The position numbers and the translations under genes are program-made. The notes under the pieces were generated by a model. It saw nothing but the letters and a program-made list of their open reading frames with translations. It had not been told where the DNA came from and did not search any database. Shown here in pieces: positions 15,325-23,865 of a stretch of 64,000 bases of DNA; positions within the stretch are counted from its first letter, which is position 1; each line of letters begins with the position of its first letter. Location: the NCBI RefSeq assembly GCF_023715205.1, contig NZ_JAMBNR010000002.1:186001-250000 (forward strand), given 5' to 3'. The stretch is from Mesobacillus maritimus (GTDB lineage: Bacteria > Bacillota > Bacilli > Bacillales > Cytobacillaceae).

Positions 15325-16302
15325 ATGGGTTTACAAATTGTTCGGTTTGAAAAAAACAACCAAGTTCAATGGGGAGTTTTATCAGGGAATCAAATTCTTG
15401 TGTTGAAAAATTCCTATGATTCTTTAGCACATTTCTTAGAAGAGGGAAAAGAAGAAGCAAGAGAAGTGAAAAGTATCGGAGCGGGAGAAGCGGTTTCCCT
15501 TGAGGAAGTTACGATTTTAAGTCCGGTGACAAAACCAGCTCGAATTGTTTGCCAAGGTGCGAATTATTCGAGCCACCGTGCAGAAGCTGGCTTAGAGGCA
15601 ACGCGCCCTCCATTCAATTTGATTTTTAGCAAATCTGACAGCTCCCTATGTGGTGCATATTCGGAAATTATTCGCCCTGCAAATGTAAAATTACTAGATT
15701 ATGAAATTGAGTTAGGGATCGTAATTGGGAAAGAGATTTCGGAAGAAGTCGAAGTCACGGATCAAAATCTTCATCAATATGTTGCGGGTCTTGTCATTGT
15801 GGACGATGTTTCCGCGCGTGATGTTCAACTAACAGAAGGACAATGGTTAAAGGGGAAAAGTTATCGTACTTTTGGACCAACAGGACCTTACTTCTATCTA
15901 TTAGATGAAGACGAAATTAACGAGATTCATAATCTTGAATTGAAACTATGGGTAAATGATGAATTGCGCCAATCTGCTAATACAAATCAATTATTATTCA
16001 AGCCTGCTGAAACACTAACCGAATTGTCCGGCATTATGGACCTTTCGAAAGGCGACCTTGTGATTACTGGGACAACAGGTGGCGTCGCACTGAATCTTTC
16101 AAAAGAAGAATTAACCCAAGTTTCAAGCCCAACCGTTCCATACGGCGAGAAATTGAGTGCACTGGAACAAGGTCAATTAGCGAACGGGAAATACTTAAAA
16201 GACGGCGATGTGGTTCGTTGTTCGATCAAGAGCCCAGATGGAAAGATTGACCTCGGTGAACAAGTGAACAAAGTGGTAGCAAGTAAAGTAAAAGTTTCCT
16301 AA
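15325..16302 (+). CDS. Fumarylacetoacetate hydrolase family protein
   Basis: A 325-aa FAH-superfamily enzyme, cytoplasmic, which cleaves or isomerises acylpyruvate-type ring-fission products. The metal-binding acidic set is visible: DYEIELG (E127, E129) and VDDVSARD (D160/D161), along with GKSYRTFGPTGP and TGTTGGV motifs. The N-terminal domain (about 1-65) is the usual FAH lid. It sits first after the GntR regulator and before the hydroxylase and extradiol dioxygenase, so it may process the meta-cleavage product, for example as an acylpyruvase or 2-hydroxydienoate isomerase. The exact substrate is not readable. Ribosome site GAGGGG precedes the ATG. Confidence 0.83.
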   Translation: MGLQIVRFEKNNQVQWGVLSGNQILVLKNSYDSLAHFLEEGKEEAREVKSIGAGEAVSLEEVTILSPVTKPARIVCQGANYSSHRAEAGLEATRPPFNLIFSKSDSSLCGAYSEIIRPANVKLLDYEIELGIVIGKEISEEVEVTDQNLHQYVAGLVIVDDVSARDVQLTEGQWLKGKSYRTFGPTGPYFYLLDEDEINEIHNLELKLWVNDELRQSANTNQLLFKPAETLTELSGIMDLSKGDLVITGTTGGVALNLSKEELTQVSSPTVPYGEKLSALEQGQLANGKYLKDGDVVRCSIKSPDGKIDLGEQVNKVVASKVKVS

Positions 16303-16308
16303 AAAAAA

Positions 16309-16339
16309 TGCTGGGATTTGTCTTTGATAAATCCCAGCA
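16309..16339. other. Hairpin between hydrolase and hydroxylase genes
   Basis: TGCTGGGATTT (16309-16319) and its perfect complement (16329-16339) with a 9-nt loop. An A-run precedes it but no T-run follows, so on the plus strand it may be an attenuator or mRNA stabiliser. Confidence 0.45.
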
Positions 16340-16448
16340 AACAGTAAAAAACTCCTCATGTCCAAAAATCATCCATGATAAATTTTTTCATCCTTATAAT
16401 GTATCCGCTTACAAATAAGTTTAAAAATTGAATAGGGGTGTGTGTCGA

Positions 16449-18020
16449 ATGAATCAAGAAAGAGTCGATGTTGCGATTGTTGGTTATGGTCCGGTTGCGA
16501 AGCTACTCGCGACTTTACTTGGCCAAAAAGGTTGGAAAGTAGGCGTTTATGAACGATTTCCAAAAGCTTATGTTTTGCCACGTGCAGTGACTTTTGACGA
16601 TGAAATCGCGCGAATTTTACAAAGTATTCTACCTGTAAGTGAAATTGAAAAAGTGACCGTACCTGTACCAGATGACTATTTATGGGTTAACGCAAAGCGC
16701 GAAACACTGTTGGCATTAGATTTTTCTCAATTTGGGGTTTCAGGCTGGCCAGGGAGATTGTTTTTTAACCAACCCCAACTAGAAGAAGTGATGGATGTGG
16801 CCTGCCGCCAGCAGCCTACTGTAAAGGTACATCTTGGTTGTGAAGCAGTTGGATTGAAAGAATTTGACGACCATGTCGAACTGATTGTCAAAGATGAAAA
16901 TGATGAGGAAACAGAAATTTTTGCGAAATATGTCATCGGCTGTGACGGTGCAAATAGTTTTGTCCGCCAAAACATGGAGCATACGATCACAGATCTTGGG
17001 TTTGTGGCCGATTGGCTTGTGGTTGATATTATTCCGCAAGAAGAGCGTGAATGGAACCCGATGAATCTCCAAGTATGTGATCCTGCTCGACCAACTACAG
17101 TTGTTTCTGGTGGTCCAGGAAGAAGGCGCTGGGAATTCATGGCATTACCAGGGGAAACAAAGGAAGCTTTAAACAAAGAAGAAGTTGCTTGGAAACTGCT
17201 TGAGCCTTGGGATATTACGCCTAGTAACTCCATATTAGAACGACATGCCGTTTATACGTTTAAAGGCTTGTGGGTCGATGAATGGCAGAAAGGTAGATTG
17301 ATGGTCGCTGGAGACGCGGCGCACTTAACTCCTCCGTTTATGGGGCAAGGGTTATGTTCCGGGTTACGTGATTCAATGAATCTAGCTTGGAAGCTGGATC
17401 TTGTTCTGAATGGCAAAGCAGAAGAAAAAATTCTAGAAACGTATACAGAAGAGCGAAAGCCTCATAATCAGACGCTTGTGGAAGCGGCGCTTTATTTAGG
17501 GAAAATGATTTGCATTACCGACCCAGAAGCTGCGGCAAAACGTGATGAAGACTTTTTTAGCGGGAGTGTTCCACCGTTTCCAGATTTCCCTCATTTAACA
17601 GAAGGTGTTTTCTGTGAAAACGAAAAAGGCTTAAGTACCGGGAAACTTTCTTTCCAAAGTCAAGTGATGTATCAGGGAGAAACGGGATTATTTGATGATG
17701 TCGTTGGTCGTGGTTGGATGGTCATTGGGTTCGAGGAAGATCCGAAAAAGAGTTTATCTCAAGAGCAAATTGATTTTGTTAAAAACCTTGGTGGTCAGTT
17801 TATGACAGTTTCAAGTACGCCAAGCTTAGAAGCTGATCACGTCTTTGATGTGGAAGGCAAATATCAGCAGTATTTTAAGGAAACTGGATTTGAAGTCGTC
17901 GTTGTTCGACCTGACTTTTATCTGTACGGGGGATGCGCTTCAATCGCTGACTTGTCAGTAGTGGTTGATGATTTAGTCAAACAATTGGGGACTTATCTGA
18001 ACACAGCAACTGCTGGATAA
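16449..18020 (+). CDS. FAD-dependent aromatic hydroxylase, MhpA-like
   Basis: A 523-aa class A flavoprotein monooxygenase of the 3-(3-hydroxyphenyl)propionate hydroxylase type. It uses NAD(P)H and O2 to add a hydroxyl ortho to a phenolic group and so create a catechol. Motifs: FAD Rossmann loop VGYGPVAKLLA (11-21, with Ala where most have Gly), CDGANS (165-170), and GDAAHLTPPFMGQG (288-301). The C-terminal about 130 residues form the thioredoxin-like third domain. Start at ATG 16449 after AGGGG; the TTG-initiated frame at 16428 is rejected. Its product is the expected substrate of the downstream extradiol dioxygenase. Confidence 0.83.
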   Translation: MNQERVDVAIVGYGPVAKLLATLLGQKGWKVGVYERFPKAYVLPRAVTFDDEIARILQSILPVSEIEKVTVPVPDDYLWVNAKRETLLALDFSQFGVSGWPGRLFFNQPQLEEVMDVACRQQPTVKVHLGCEAVGLKEFDDHVELIVKDENDEETEIFAKYVIGCDGANSFVRQNMEHTITDLGFVADWLVVDIIPQEEREWNPMNLQVCDPARPTTVVSGGPGRRRWEFMALPGETKEALNKEEVAWKLLEPWDITPSNSILERHAVYTFKGLWVDEWQKGRLMVAGDAAHLTPPFMGQGLCSGLRDSMNLAWKLDLVLNGKAEEKILETYTEERKPHNQTLVEAALYLGKMICITDPEAAAKRDEDFFSGSVPPFPDFPHLTEGVFCENEKGLSTGKLSFQSQVMYQGETGLFDDVVGRGWMVIGFEEDPKKSLSQEQIDFVKNLGGQFMTVSSTPSLEADHVFDVEGKYQQYFKETGFEVVVVRPDFYLYGGCASIADLSVVVDDLVKQLGTYLNTATAG

Positions 18021-18225
18021 ACATTGGGAATGTCTCTCATGCAGTTACTGGTTCACAAACGAGCTGCCATGCTGTAAAAGCATCTACTAATTTGGTTGCA
18101 CAAATTAGTGGCAGTAAAACAGTAGACTCGGCAAAGTCTACTTCTATAAGTATAGCAAGCATCGATCCTATTTGTCTAATATTGGAAATTAAATTCAAAA
18201 AATTCAGTAATTTGGAGGGTTTAAA

Positions 18226-19113
18226 ATGGCACAAATAATAAAAGCATTTCGGTTAGCGTATGTTGATTTTTATGCAAAAGATGCGGCGAAAATGGTGGAC
18301 TATTATACAAAAACAATGGGATATCGCGTAACGGAAGAGCGAGAAGGAGTAACGTATTTAAGCAATGCACTCGATCATCATAATATTGTCATTACCCCGT
18401 CCACTGAAAAAGGAATTCGTCGTTATGGGTACCAACTTGATGGGAAGCTAAGCTTAGAAGAAGTTTTAGCAGAACTGCATATCAAAGGAATCAGTGCGAG
18501 CATCAAAGAAGGAGAAAAACCTGGAGTTGCGAAACTAATTGAACTGCAAGATCCAGCCGGAAACACGCTTGAATTATTTACCGAAATCGAGCAATCAAAA
18601 GTTGGCTATGGTTCATCTGGCATTCTTCCTCATAAATTAGGGCATATTGCGTTTTATGCGAAAAATTTCCAAGAGACGATTGAATTTTACCAACAAGCTC
18701 TAGGGTTTGAGTTTACCGATCAAATCGGTGTAGGATTTGCCAATTTCTTAACTTGTAATACCGATCACCATGTCATCAATATCGTGGCTTCTGATGAAAC
18801 GCGTTTGCATCATATTGCTTTCCAATTAAAAGATGCAAGCCATCAATATGCAAGTTCTGATGTATTAGCAAAGCATGGCTATCCTGTTCTTTGGGGACCT
18901 TCTCGCCATACAGCTGGACATAATATTGCGACGTATCATCATGACCCAGACAAAAATGTGGTGGAATTGTATACCGATATGGATGTGCTCATTCCGGAAC
19001 TAGGCATTTTTGAACCGCGGCCATGGCATGAAGAACTTCCAATGAAGCCGAAAGTTTGGGAAGCATTAAGTGCTTGGGGAACAGAGTTTAACGTGGACTT
19101 GGCGAAAATTTAA
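18226..19113 (+). CDS. Extradiol catechol 2,3-dioxygenase (VOC type)
   Basis: A 295-aa type I extradiol ring-cleavage dioxygenase made of two vicinal-oxygen-chelate domains. The catalytic C-terminal domain shows the three Fe(II) ligands: His140 in KLGHIAFY, His195/196 in RLHHIAFQL, and Glu247 in NVVELYTD; a DPDKNVVELY motif is typical of catechol 2,3-dioxygenases. It opens a catechol next to its hydroxyl groups to a yellow semialdehyde. GGAGG lies 7 nt before the ATG. The hydroxylase upstream should supply its substrate. Exact ring substituent is undetermined. Confidence 0.87.
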   Translation: MAQIIKAFRLAYVDFYAKDAAKMVDYYTKTMGYRVTEEREGVTYLSNALDHHNIVITPSTEKGIRRYGYQLDGKLSLEEVLAELHIKGISASIKEGEKPGVAKLIELQDPAGNTLELFTEIEQSKVGYGSSGILPHKLGHIAFYAKNFQETIEFYQQALGFEFTDQIGVGFANFLTCNTDHHVINIVASDETRLHHIAFQLKDASHQYASSDVLAKHGYPVLWGPSRHTAGHNIATYHHDPDKNVVELYTDMDVLIPELGIFEPRPWHEELPMKPKVWEALSAWGTEFNVDLAKI

Positions 19114-19135
19114 ACCAATTAAGGGGTTAGGATGA

Positions 19136-19432
19136 ATGGTACAAGAAACGTTTTTACTTGAAGTAAAGCCGGGAACAGAACAAGAATTCGAACAAGCTTT
19201 TCAAAAGGCAGCAGCTTTGGTTCAGTCTGCGAAAGGGTGTATCGGTAGTGAACTCCAACGCTGCCTTGAACAAGAAAATAAGTATTTGGTTGCGATCGAA
19301 TGGGAAACCGTTGAGGACCATCTCGTAGGATTTAAAAATTCACCTGCCTTCGAGGAAATGAAAAGTTTAATCGGTTCTTACTATTTACATCTTCCACAGG
19401 TCGAACATTATCAAAAGGTTAAGTTTCAATAG
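19136..19432 (+). CDS. Antibiotic biosynthesis monooxygenase (ABM) domain protein
   Basis: A 98-aa ferredoxin-like dimeric ABM-domain protein. The beginning TFLLEVKPGTEQEFEQAF and the later YLVAIEWETVEDHLVGFKNS...FEEM pattern are standard for the family, which includes small quinol monooxygenases and heme- or cofactor-free oxygenases. It lies 23 nt after the dioxygenase and ends the operon at a strong terminator, so it probably serves the same aromatic pathway, perhaps handling a quinol/quinone by-product. Function beyond that is inference. Confidence 0.78.
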   Translation: MVQETFLLEVKPGTEQEFEQAFQKAAALVQSAKGCIGSELQRCLEQENKYLVAIEWETVEDHLVGFKNSPAFEEMKSLIGSYYLHLPQVEHYQKVKFQ

Positions 19433-19438
19433 ATTAAC

Positions 19439-19469
19439 AAAATGGGGATGTTCAATAATCCCCATTTTT
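19439..19469 (+). terminator. Terminator of the aromatic operon
   Basis: AAAATGGGGAT (19439-19449) pairs perfectly with 19458-19468, followed by T-run; starts six bases after the ABM gene stop. Confidence 0.85.
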
Positions 19470-19669
19470 CTCGTAATGATAGAAGGGAAATTGTATATAG
19501 ATAGAAACATAGGAATAAGGCTTGCCTTTAGATTGCAGATGGTGTTTGAAGTTTTAAAAAGAAGGTTACACCCCAGCAGAAGGAAAAAGCAAAGGGGCAG
19601 AGAATAGGTAGTTAACAACAAACAGAATCCACCACTTTATCAAATCAAAGTTCAGGGAGTTGAAGGACA

Positions 19670-21667
19670 GTGCAAGAAGCCACAATCAATAAAAAACTGC
19701 TTTGGCAGCCATCGGAAGAAATGATCTCTCAATCAAATGTGAAAAAATTTACGAACTGGCTGAAAGAAACGAGAGGGTTGGAGATTGAGGAGTATAATGA
19801 CCTGTGGAAGTGGTCCGTGAACGACCTAGAAGGTTTTTGGTCCGCCATTTGGGACTATTTCGAAATCAAATCTTATACCGATTATCAAGAAGTGGTGTCT
19901 GGCGGGAAGATGCCGCAGGTTCAATGGTTCCAAGGAGCGACGTTAAATTATGCGGAGCATGTTTTTCGTAATGAAGTAGAAGATAAAGCAGCGATCATTT
20001 CTCAGTCAGAGAACCGACCTAAACAAGAACTCACATGGGCAGAACTTAAAAAAATGACGGCGGCGATTGCGGCTTATTTGAAGGATGCAGGGATTAAGCC
20101 TGGGGACCGAGTTGTTGCTTATGCGCCAAATATCCCGGAAACGGTTGCTGCCTTTTTAGCATGTGCGAGCATCGGTGCTGTTTGGTCAAGTTGTGCACCT
20201 GAGTTTGGAATCAAAAGTGTGATTGATCGCTTCAAACAAATTGAACCAAAAGTATTGTTCACGGTTGATGGTTATCAATATAGTGGCAAGAAGTATGACC
20301 GCCTCGAGAGCGTGAAAAAGATTCAACAAGAATTGCCTTCGTTACAGGAAACCGTGATCATCCCTTATTTAGAAGATGAGCCTGTGATGGACGGCTTGAA
20401 TAATTGGATGTTTTGGGATGAAGTGCAAATCAACTATCAAGATCAACCATTAACGTTTGAGCCTGTTCCGTTTCAACATCCGTTATGGATATTATATTCG
20501 TCTGGAACGACTGGGAAACCAAAGGGAATTGTTCAAAGTCAAGGCGGAATTGTGATTGAACATCTAAAATCGTTAACATTTGGAATGGATTTGAAGCCGG
20601 ATGACAAGTTCTTTTGGTATACAACCACTGGCTGGATGATGTGGAACTTACAGGTGGGTGGCTTACTAGCGGGAACAACGATACTTTTATATGATGGCAA
20701 TCCAGGGTATCCGAATCATGAAACGTTATGGAAGTTTGCCGAGGACACGCAATTAACGGTGTTTGGAACAAGCGCGAGCTTTATTATGGCTAGTATGAAA
20801 GCGGACGTAAAGCCATTGGAACAGTTTAATCTTAGTCAGTTAAAAGCCATCGGTGTGACAGGTTCGCCGTTGCCGGAAAGCGGTTTCGATTGGGTGTATG
20901 ACCAAGTAAAGAAGGATGTTTGGCTTTATTCAACCTCTGGTGGAACCGATGTTTGTTCAGGATTTGTTGGTGGAAGTGCGTTATTGCCGGTTTATCGTGG
21001 CGAAATTCAAGCGCGTTCCTTAGGAGTAGCGGTTCAAGCGTATAATGATGCAGGGAAAGCTGTTTATGATGAAATTGGGGAACTCGTCGTGACTGAACCG
21101 ATGCCATCGATGCCGATTTATTTTTGGAATGACGAAACCGGGGAAAGGTATCGAAACAGTTATTTTGATGTTTTCCCTGATGTGTGGCGGCATGGTGATT
21201 TTATCAAAATTTCTCCTAAAGGAAGTTCTGTCATTTATGGACGTTCAGATGCAACGATTAATCGCGGGGGCATTCGAATGGGCACAAGTGAAATTTACAG
21301 TGCGCTTGAGGTGATTCCTTCAGTCGTCGATAGTTTAATCATCGATATCCCATTAAATGAAGAAAATTCGTTTATGCCGTTATTTGTGGTATTAAAAGAG
21401 GGTGTTGAGCTGACCGATGAATTAAAAACAAGTATCAACCAAACGATTCGCCAAAACTGCTCTCCACGCCATGTACCGAACAAAATATATGAGGTGAAAG
21501 CACTGCCTAAAACATTAAATGGCAAGAAAATTGAAGTGCCGATTAAGAAAATATTAATGGGTGTGCCGTTCGAACAAGCTGTGAATGCCGACTCGTTGTT
21601 AAATCCGGAAACATTGCAATATTTTGTTGAGTTTCGGGAAAACATTGAGGATGAGGCGGGAAAATAG
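19670..21667 (+). CDS. Acetoacetate-CoA ligase
   Basis: A 665-aa adenylate-forming enzyme that activates acetoacetate with ATP and CoA. The length and N-terminal region (LLWQPSEEMI, WSVNDLEGFWSAIWDYF, FQGATLNYAEHVFR) are those of acetoacetyl-CoA synthetase rather than acetyl-CoA synthetase. The P-loop YSSGTTGKPKGI is at about 276-287, TTTGWMMWN follows, and the C-terminal KTLNGKKIEVPIKK carries the catalytic Lys. GTG start with a weak GAAGGA upstream. It is separate from the aromatic operon by a terminator, but if the FAH-family enzyme released acetoacetate this ligase would bring it to central metabolism. Confidence 0.86.
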   Translation: MQEATINKKLLWQPSEEMISQSNVKKFTNWLKETRGLEIEEYNDLWKWSVNDLEGFWSAIWDYFEIKSYTDYQEVVSGGKMPQVQWFQGATLNYAEHVFRNEVEDKAAIISQSENRPKQELTWAELKKMTAAIAAYLKDAGIKPGDRVVAYAPNIPETVAAFLACASIGAVWSSCAPEFGIKSVIDRFKQIEPKVLFTVDGYQYSGKKYDRLESVKKIQQELPSLQETVIIPYLEDEPVMDGLNNWMFWDEVQINYQDQPLTFEPVPFQHPLWILYSSGTTGKPKGIVQSQGGIVIEHLKSLTFGMDLKPDDKFFWYTTTGWMMWNLQVGGLLAGTTILLYDGNPGYPNHETLWKFAEDTQLTVFGTSASFIMASMKADVKPLEQFNLSQLKAIGVTGSPLPESGFDWVYDQVKKDVWLYSTSGGTDVCSGFVGGSALLPVYRGEIQARSLGVAVQAYNDAGKAVYDEIGELVVTEPMPSMPIYFWNDETGERYRNSYFDVFPDVWRHGDFIKISPKGSSVIYGRSDATINRGGIRMGTSEIYSALEVIPSVVDSLIIDIPLNEENSFMPLFVVLKEGVELTDELKTSINQTIRQNCSPRHVPNKIYEVKALPKTLNGKKIEVPIKKILMGVPFEQAVNADSLLNPETLQYFVEFRENIEDEAGK

Positions 21668-21722
21668 AAGTAGTTGAGATATTCCTAGTTTACGAACATA
21701 GAGAAAATGAAGAGATGCATTT

Positions 21723-21822
21723 TGTAGAAGAACATCCATCCTTGAGTGGGTGATTTAGACTCATGAATAACAGATCCTTCTTGCTGGACTGCACATGTTA
21801 AGCGCATGTACAGTCCTTTTTT
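21723..21822 (+). pseudogene. Fossil of a type I toxin module 3' region
   Basis: CATCCTTGAGTGGGTGATTTA, then ATCCTTCTTGCTGGACTG..., match 4337-4450 of the intact module in order. The terminator hairpin survives: GGACTGCACATG (21786-21797) with 21805-21816, then six T. The toxin ORF is gone. Confidence 0.6.
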
Positions 21823-21965
21823 AAAATGGGTGCTGATGAATTCTATTCTAAAGGAAGGTTAGGACTTAGAACTTATTTAACCTAACGGATTGAACACGGA
21901 GCTTTACTCAGTAGACGTTTTTACGAAACATAATAAAAGAAAACAAGACCGTTTTGACGATCTTG

Positions 21966-22799
21966 TTATTCTTGTAAATTAAGATAGCTCTTTAATGTCT
22001 CTTTGAGTGTACCTGTTGTTTCTGCATCTTGATTAAAACGGATTCCGGCACGAACCATTTCTTTAACAAGGTCAGGTCTAAGTCCCGTAAGGACGGCTTT
22101 GGAACCCATCATCCCTACTCCAGTTAAAACTTTTTCAAATTGATCAATCACGTCCATTTCCATTTTAGCGACACCTGATAGGTCGATTACAAGTGTTTCG
22201 ATTCTTGTAGCAGCTATTTCGTTCAACACTTTCTCCACTAATATGTTCACTCGATAAGAGTCAATTAAGCCAATTAAAGGTAAAACAGAAACAGTTTCGC
22301 TTACTGGTATAATCGGAACCGATAAATGTTCAACCATTTCCCTCTGTTTAAGGAGCATGGCATCTTTATATTTTGAGTAACTTAGAAAGAAATTATTTAG
22401 AAATTGGTCAATCTGGTCATTGAGCACTTTTTCCAAATTAAAAAAATCTAGAGATTGAATGTTCAGGTCTTTTTTCTCATTAATGTCACAAACAATCTGC
22501 CACATCGTTCTTCTAATGGCTTGAACCCATTCTAATTTTAAAGCAAGCGTTAAGGAGTGCTCTGCCCAAGCAACCCCTTCTTGCTGAGCAAATGCAATTA
22601 GTTCTCTTTCGTTTCCATCAACGATAAAGTAAATTAATGTCCTGGCATTTTTTAATAAGTCAATATTCCCCATTCTTAAAATATCATTGATTTTCCCTGA
22701 AACATTTACTGCTTCCGTTAATAATTTATTTTCAAATTCGTCCCTATTATCATTGATATAGTCAACCAGGTGATCCTTTAATCTTCGTGTTTTATTCAT
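21966..22799 (-). CDS. RsbR-type STAS-domain stressosome protein
   Basis: A 277-aa cytoplasmic RsbRA paralogue. The N-terminal half (about 1-140) is the helical non-heme-globin-like sensor region, and the C-terminal STAS domain (about 165-270) contains VIDLSGVAKMEMDVID and AVLTGLRPDLVKEMV. In stressosome proteins RsbT phosphorylates a Thr/Ser in a VDT-like motif; here that position reads MEM (Met215), while the second conserved Thr (T238 in LTGLRP) is kept. It should join stressosomes that switch sigma-B on. GGGGAG lies 7 nt before the ATG and a sigma-B-like promoter lies upstream. Confidence 0.85.
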   Translation of the reverse strand: MNKTRRLKDHLVDYINDNRDEFENKLLTEAVNVSGKINDILRMGNIDLLKNARTLIYFIVDGNERELIAFAQQEGVAWAEHSLTLALKLEWVQAIRRTMWQIVCDINEKKDLNIQSLDFFNLEKVLNDQIDQFLNNFFLSYSKYKDAMLLKQREMVEHLSVPIIPVSETVSVLPLIGLIDSYRVNILVEKVLNEIAATRIETLVIDLSGVAKMEMDVIDQFEKVLTGVGMMGSKAVLTGLRPDLVKEMVRAGIRFNQDAETTGTLKETLKSYLNLQE

Positions 22800-22833
22800 T
22801 TCTGCACTCTCCCCTGCGATAAAACAACTAACT

Positions 22834-22859
22834 TTACCCTTATTAGATGTCAGTTAAAC
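22834..22859 (-). promoter_or_regulatory. Candidate sigma-B promoter
   Basis: Reading leftward: GTTTAA (22859-22854), 14-nt spacer, GGGTAA (22839-22834). This matches the sigma-B consensus GTTT-N12-15-GGGTA closely and sits about 35 nt before the rsbR-like start. Confidence 0.6.
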
Positions 22860-22967
22860 CACATCTATAAAATTTTTTTGTGAAATCGCAAAGATTAAAC
22901 CACATAAGAGCAAAAAAGATGTCAGTTTGTTGGGGAGAAAATGAATGAAGCCTTTTTGAGTGAATGG

Positions 22968-23743
22968 TTAAGTCCCCACAGTCTCGTCCCTATGTTCCTC
23001 TCGATATCGCCGCGGCGAAACGTTCGTGATTCTTTTAAAATTGCGGTTGAACGACCGGAGATTATTGTACCCACAATTGTTTGCAATCTCGCTAATAGAC
23101 TGCTCACTGTTTTTTAATAGGTAACAAGCCTGTGAGGTTCGATAATGGTTCAAGTATTCGGTGAAGGTCATATTGGTCATATGCACAAACAGTTTTGATA
23201 GATAAGCATAATCGTATTGAAGTTGTTTGGCAATTACTTTTAAAGTGCAATCGGTACTATAATTTTGGTCCACATACAGCAGAATTTTATGTAACACTTT
23301 CGTTTTCGTGGACTGTTCAACTGGAATAAATTCCGTATTTTCTACGAGAGTCGCGCACAGATTATAAAGGAAACTTTTTTGCCGATAAAGCGACTGGAGC
23401 GCCGTTAAATCGGGAAGATGATGGAGGTGGATGAGATTGTTCTCTGGAATGTACCCTTTATAGTTCATAAAAAAGTCCCCGATGATTTCAGGTGAAAAAA
23501 TCACGATGCTAAGATCCGAAGAATTCACTGTTTTAAATTCATGCATCTGGTTATTAAAAACAAACACGGCATCCTTTTTATGTAGCAGATACTCCTTTTG
23601 ATCAATGGTTACGAGTACTTCTCCTTCATTGACGATAATCAGTTCGTACGCATGGTGAAAGTGAAGCGGAAACGTAAAATTATGAAGATAAAAGATTGAA
23701 AAGAGTCGGTCTCATCTACGCCATGATGTTCGAAAAAAGCCAC
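22968..23743 (-). pseudogene. AraC-family regulator gene with a frameshift
   Basis: The intact gene would start at GTG 23743 after GGGGGAG and read MAFFEHHGVDET. At about 23700-23715 the frame must shift by one base to continue as RLFSIFYLHNFTFPLHFHH, the typical AraC cupin sensor. The remaining frame runs to the stop at 22968. The C-terminal DNA-binding domain is intact: TLKVIAKQLQYDYAYLSKLF and ISEIANNCGYNNLRSFNRNF helix-turn-helices. Without the shift it would be about 259 aa, a normal family size. A 199-aa product could start internally at 23567. It is divergent from the GH120 gene, its likely target. A sequencing error would also explain the shift. Confidence 0.72.
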
Positions 23744-23865
23744 AAGTTTCTCCCCCTAGGATAAACATGATTATTGTCTTAAATTATACTATTTTTTGAA
23801 TAGAAAGAGAGTGTTTTTTCCACCTATAATGAACGTAGGTTAGAACAAATAGAGGAGGAATACAC

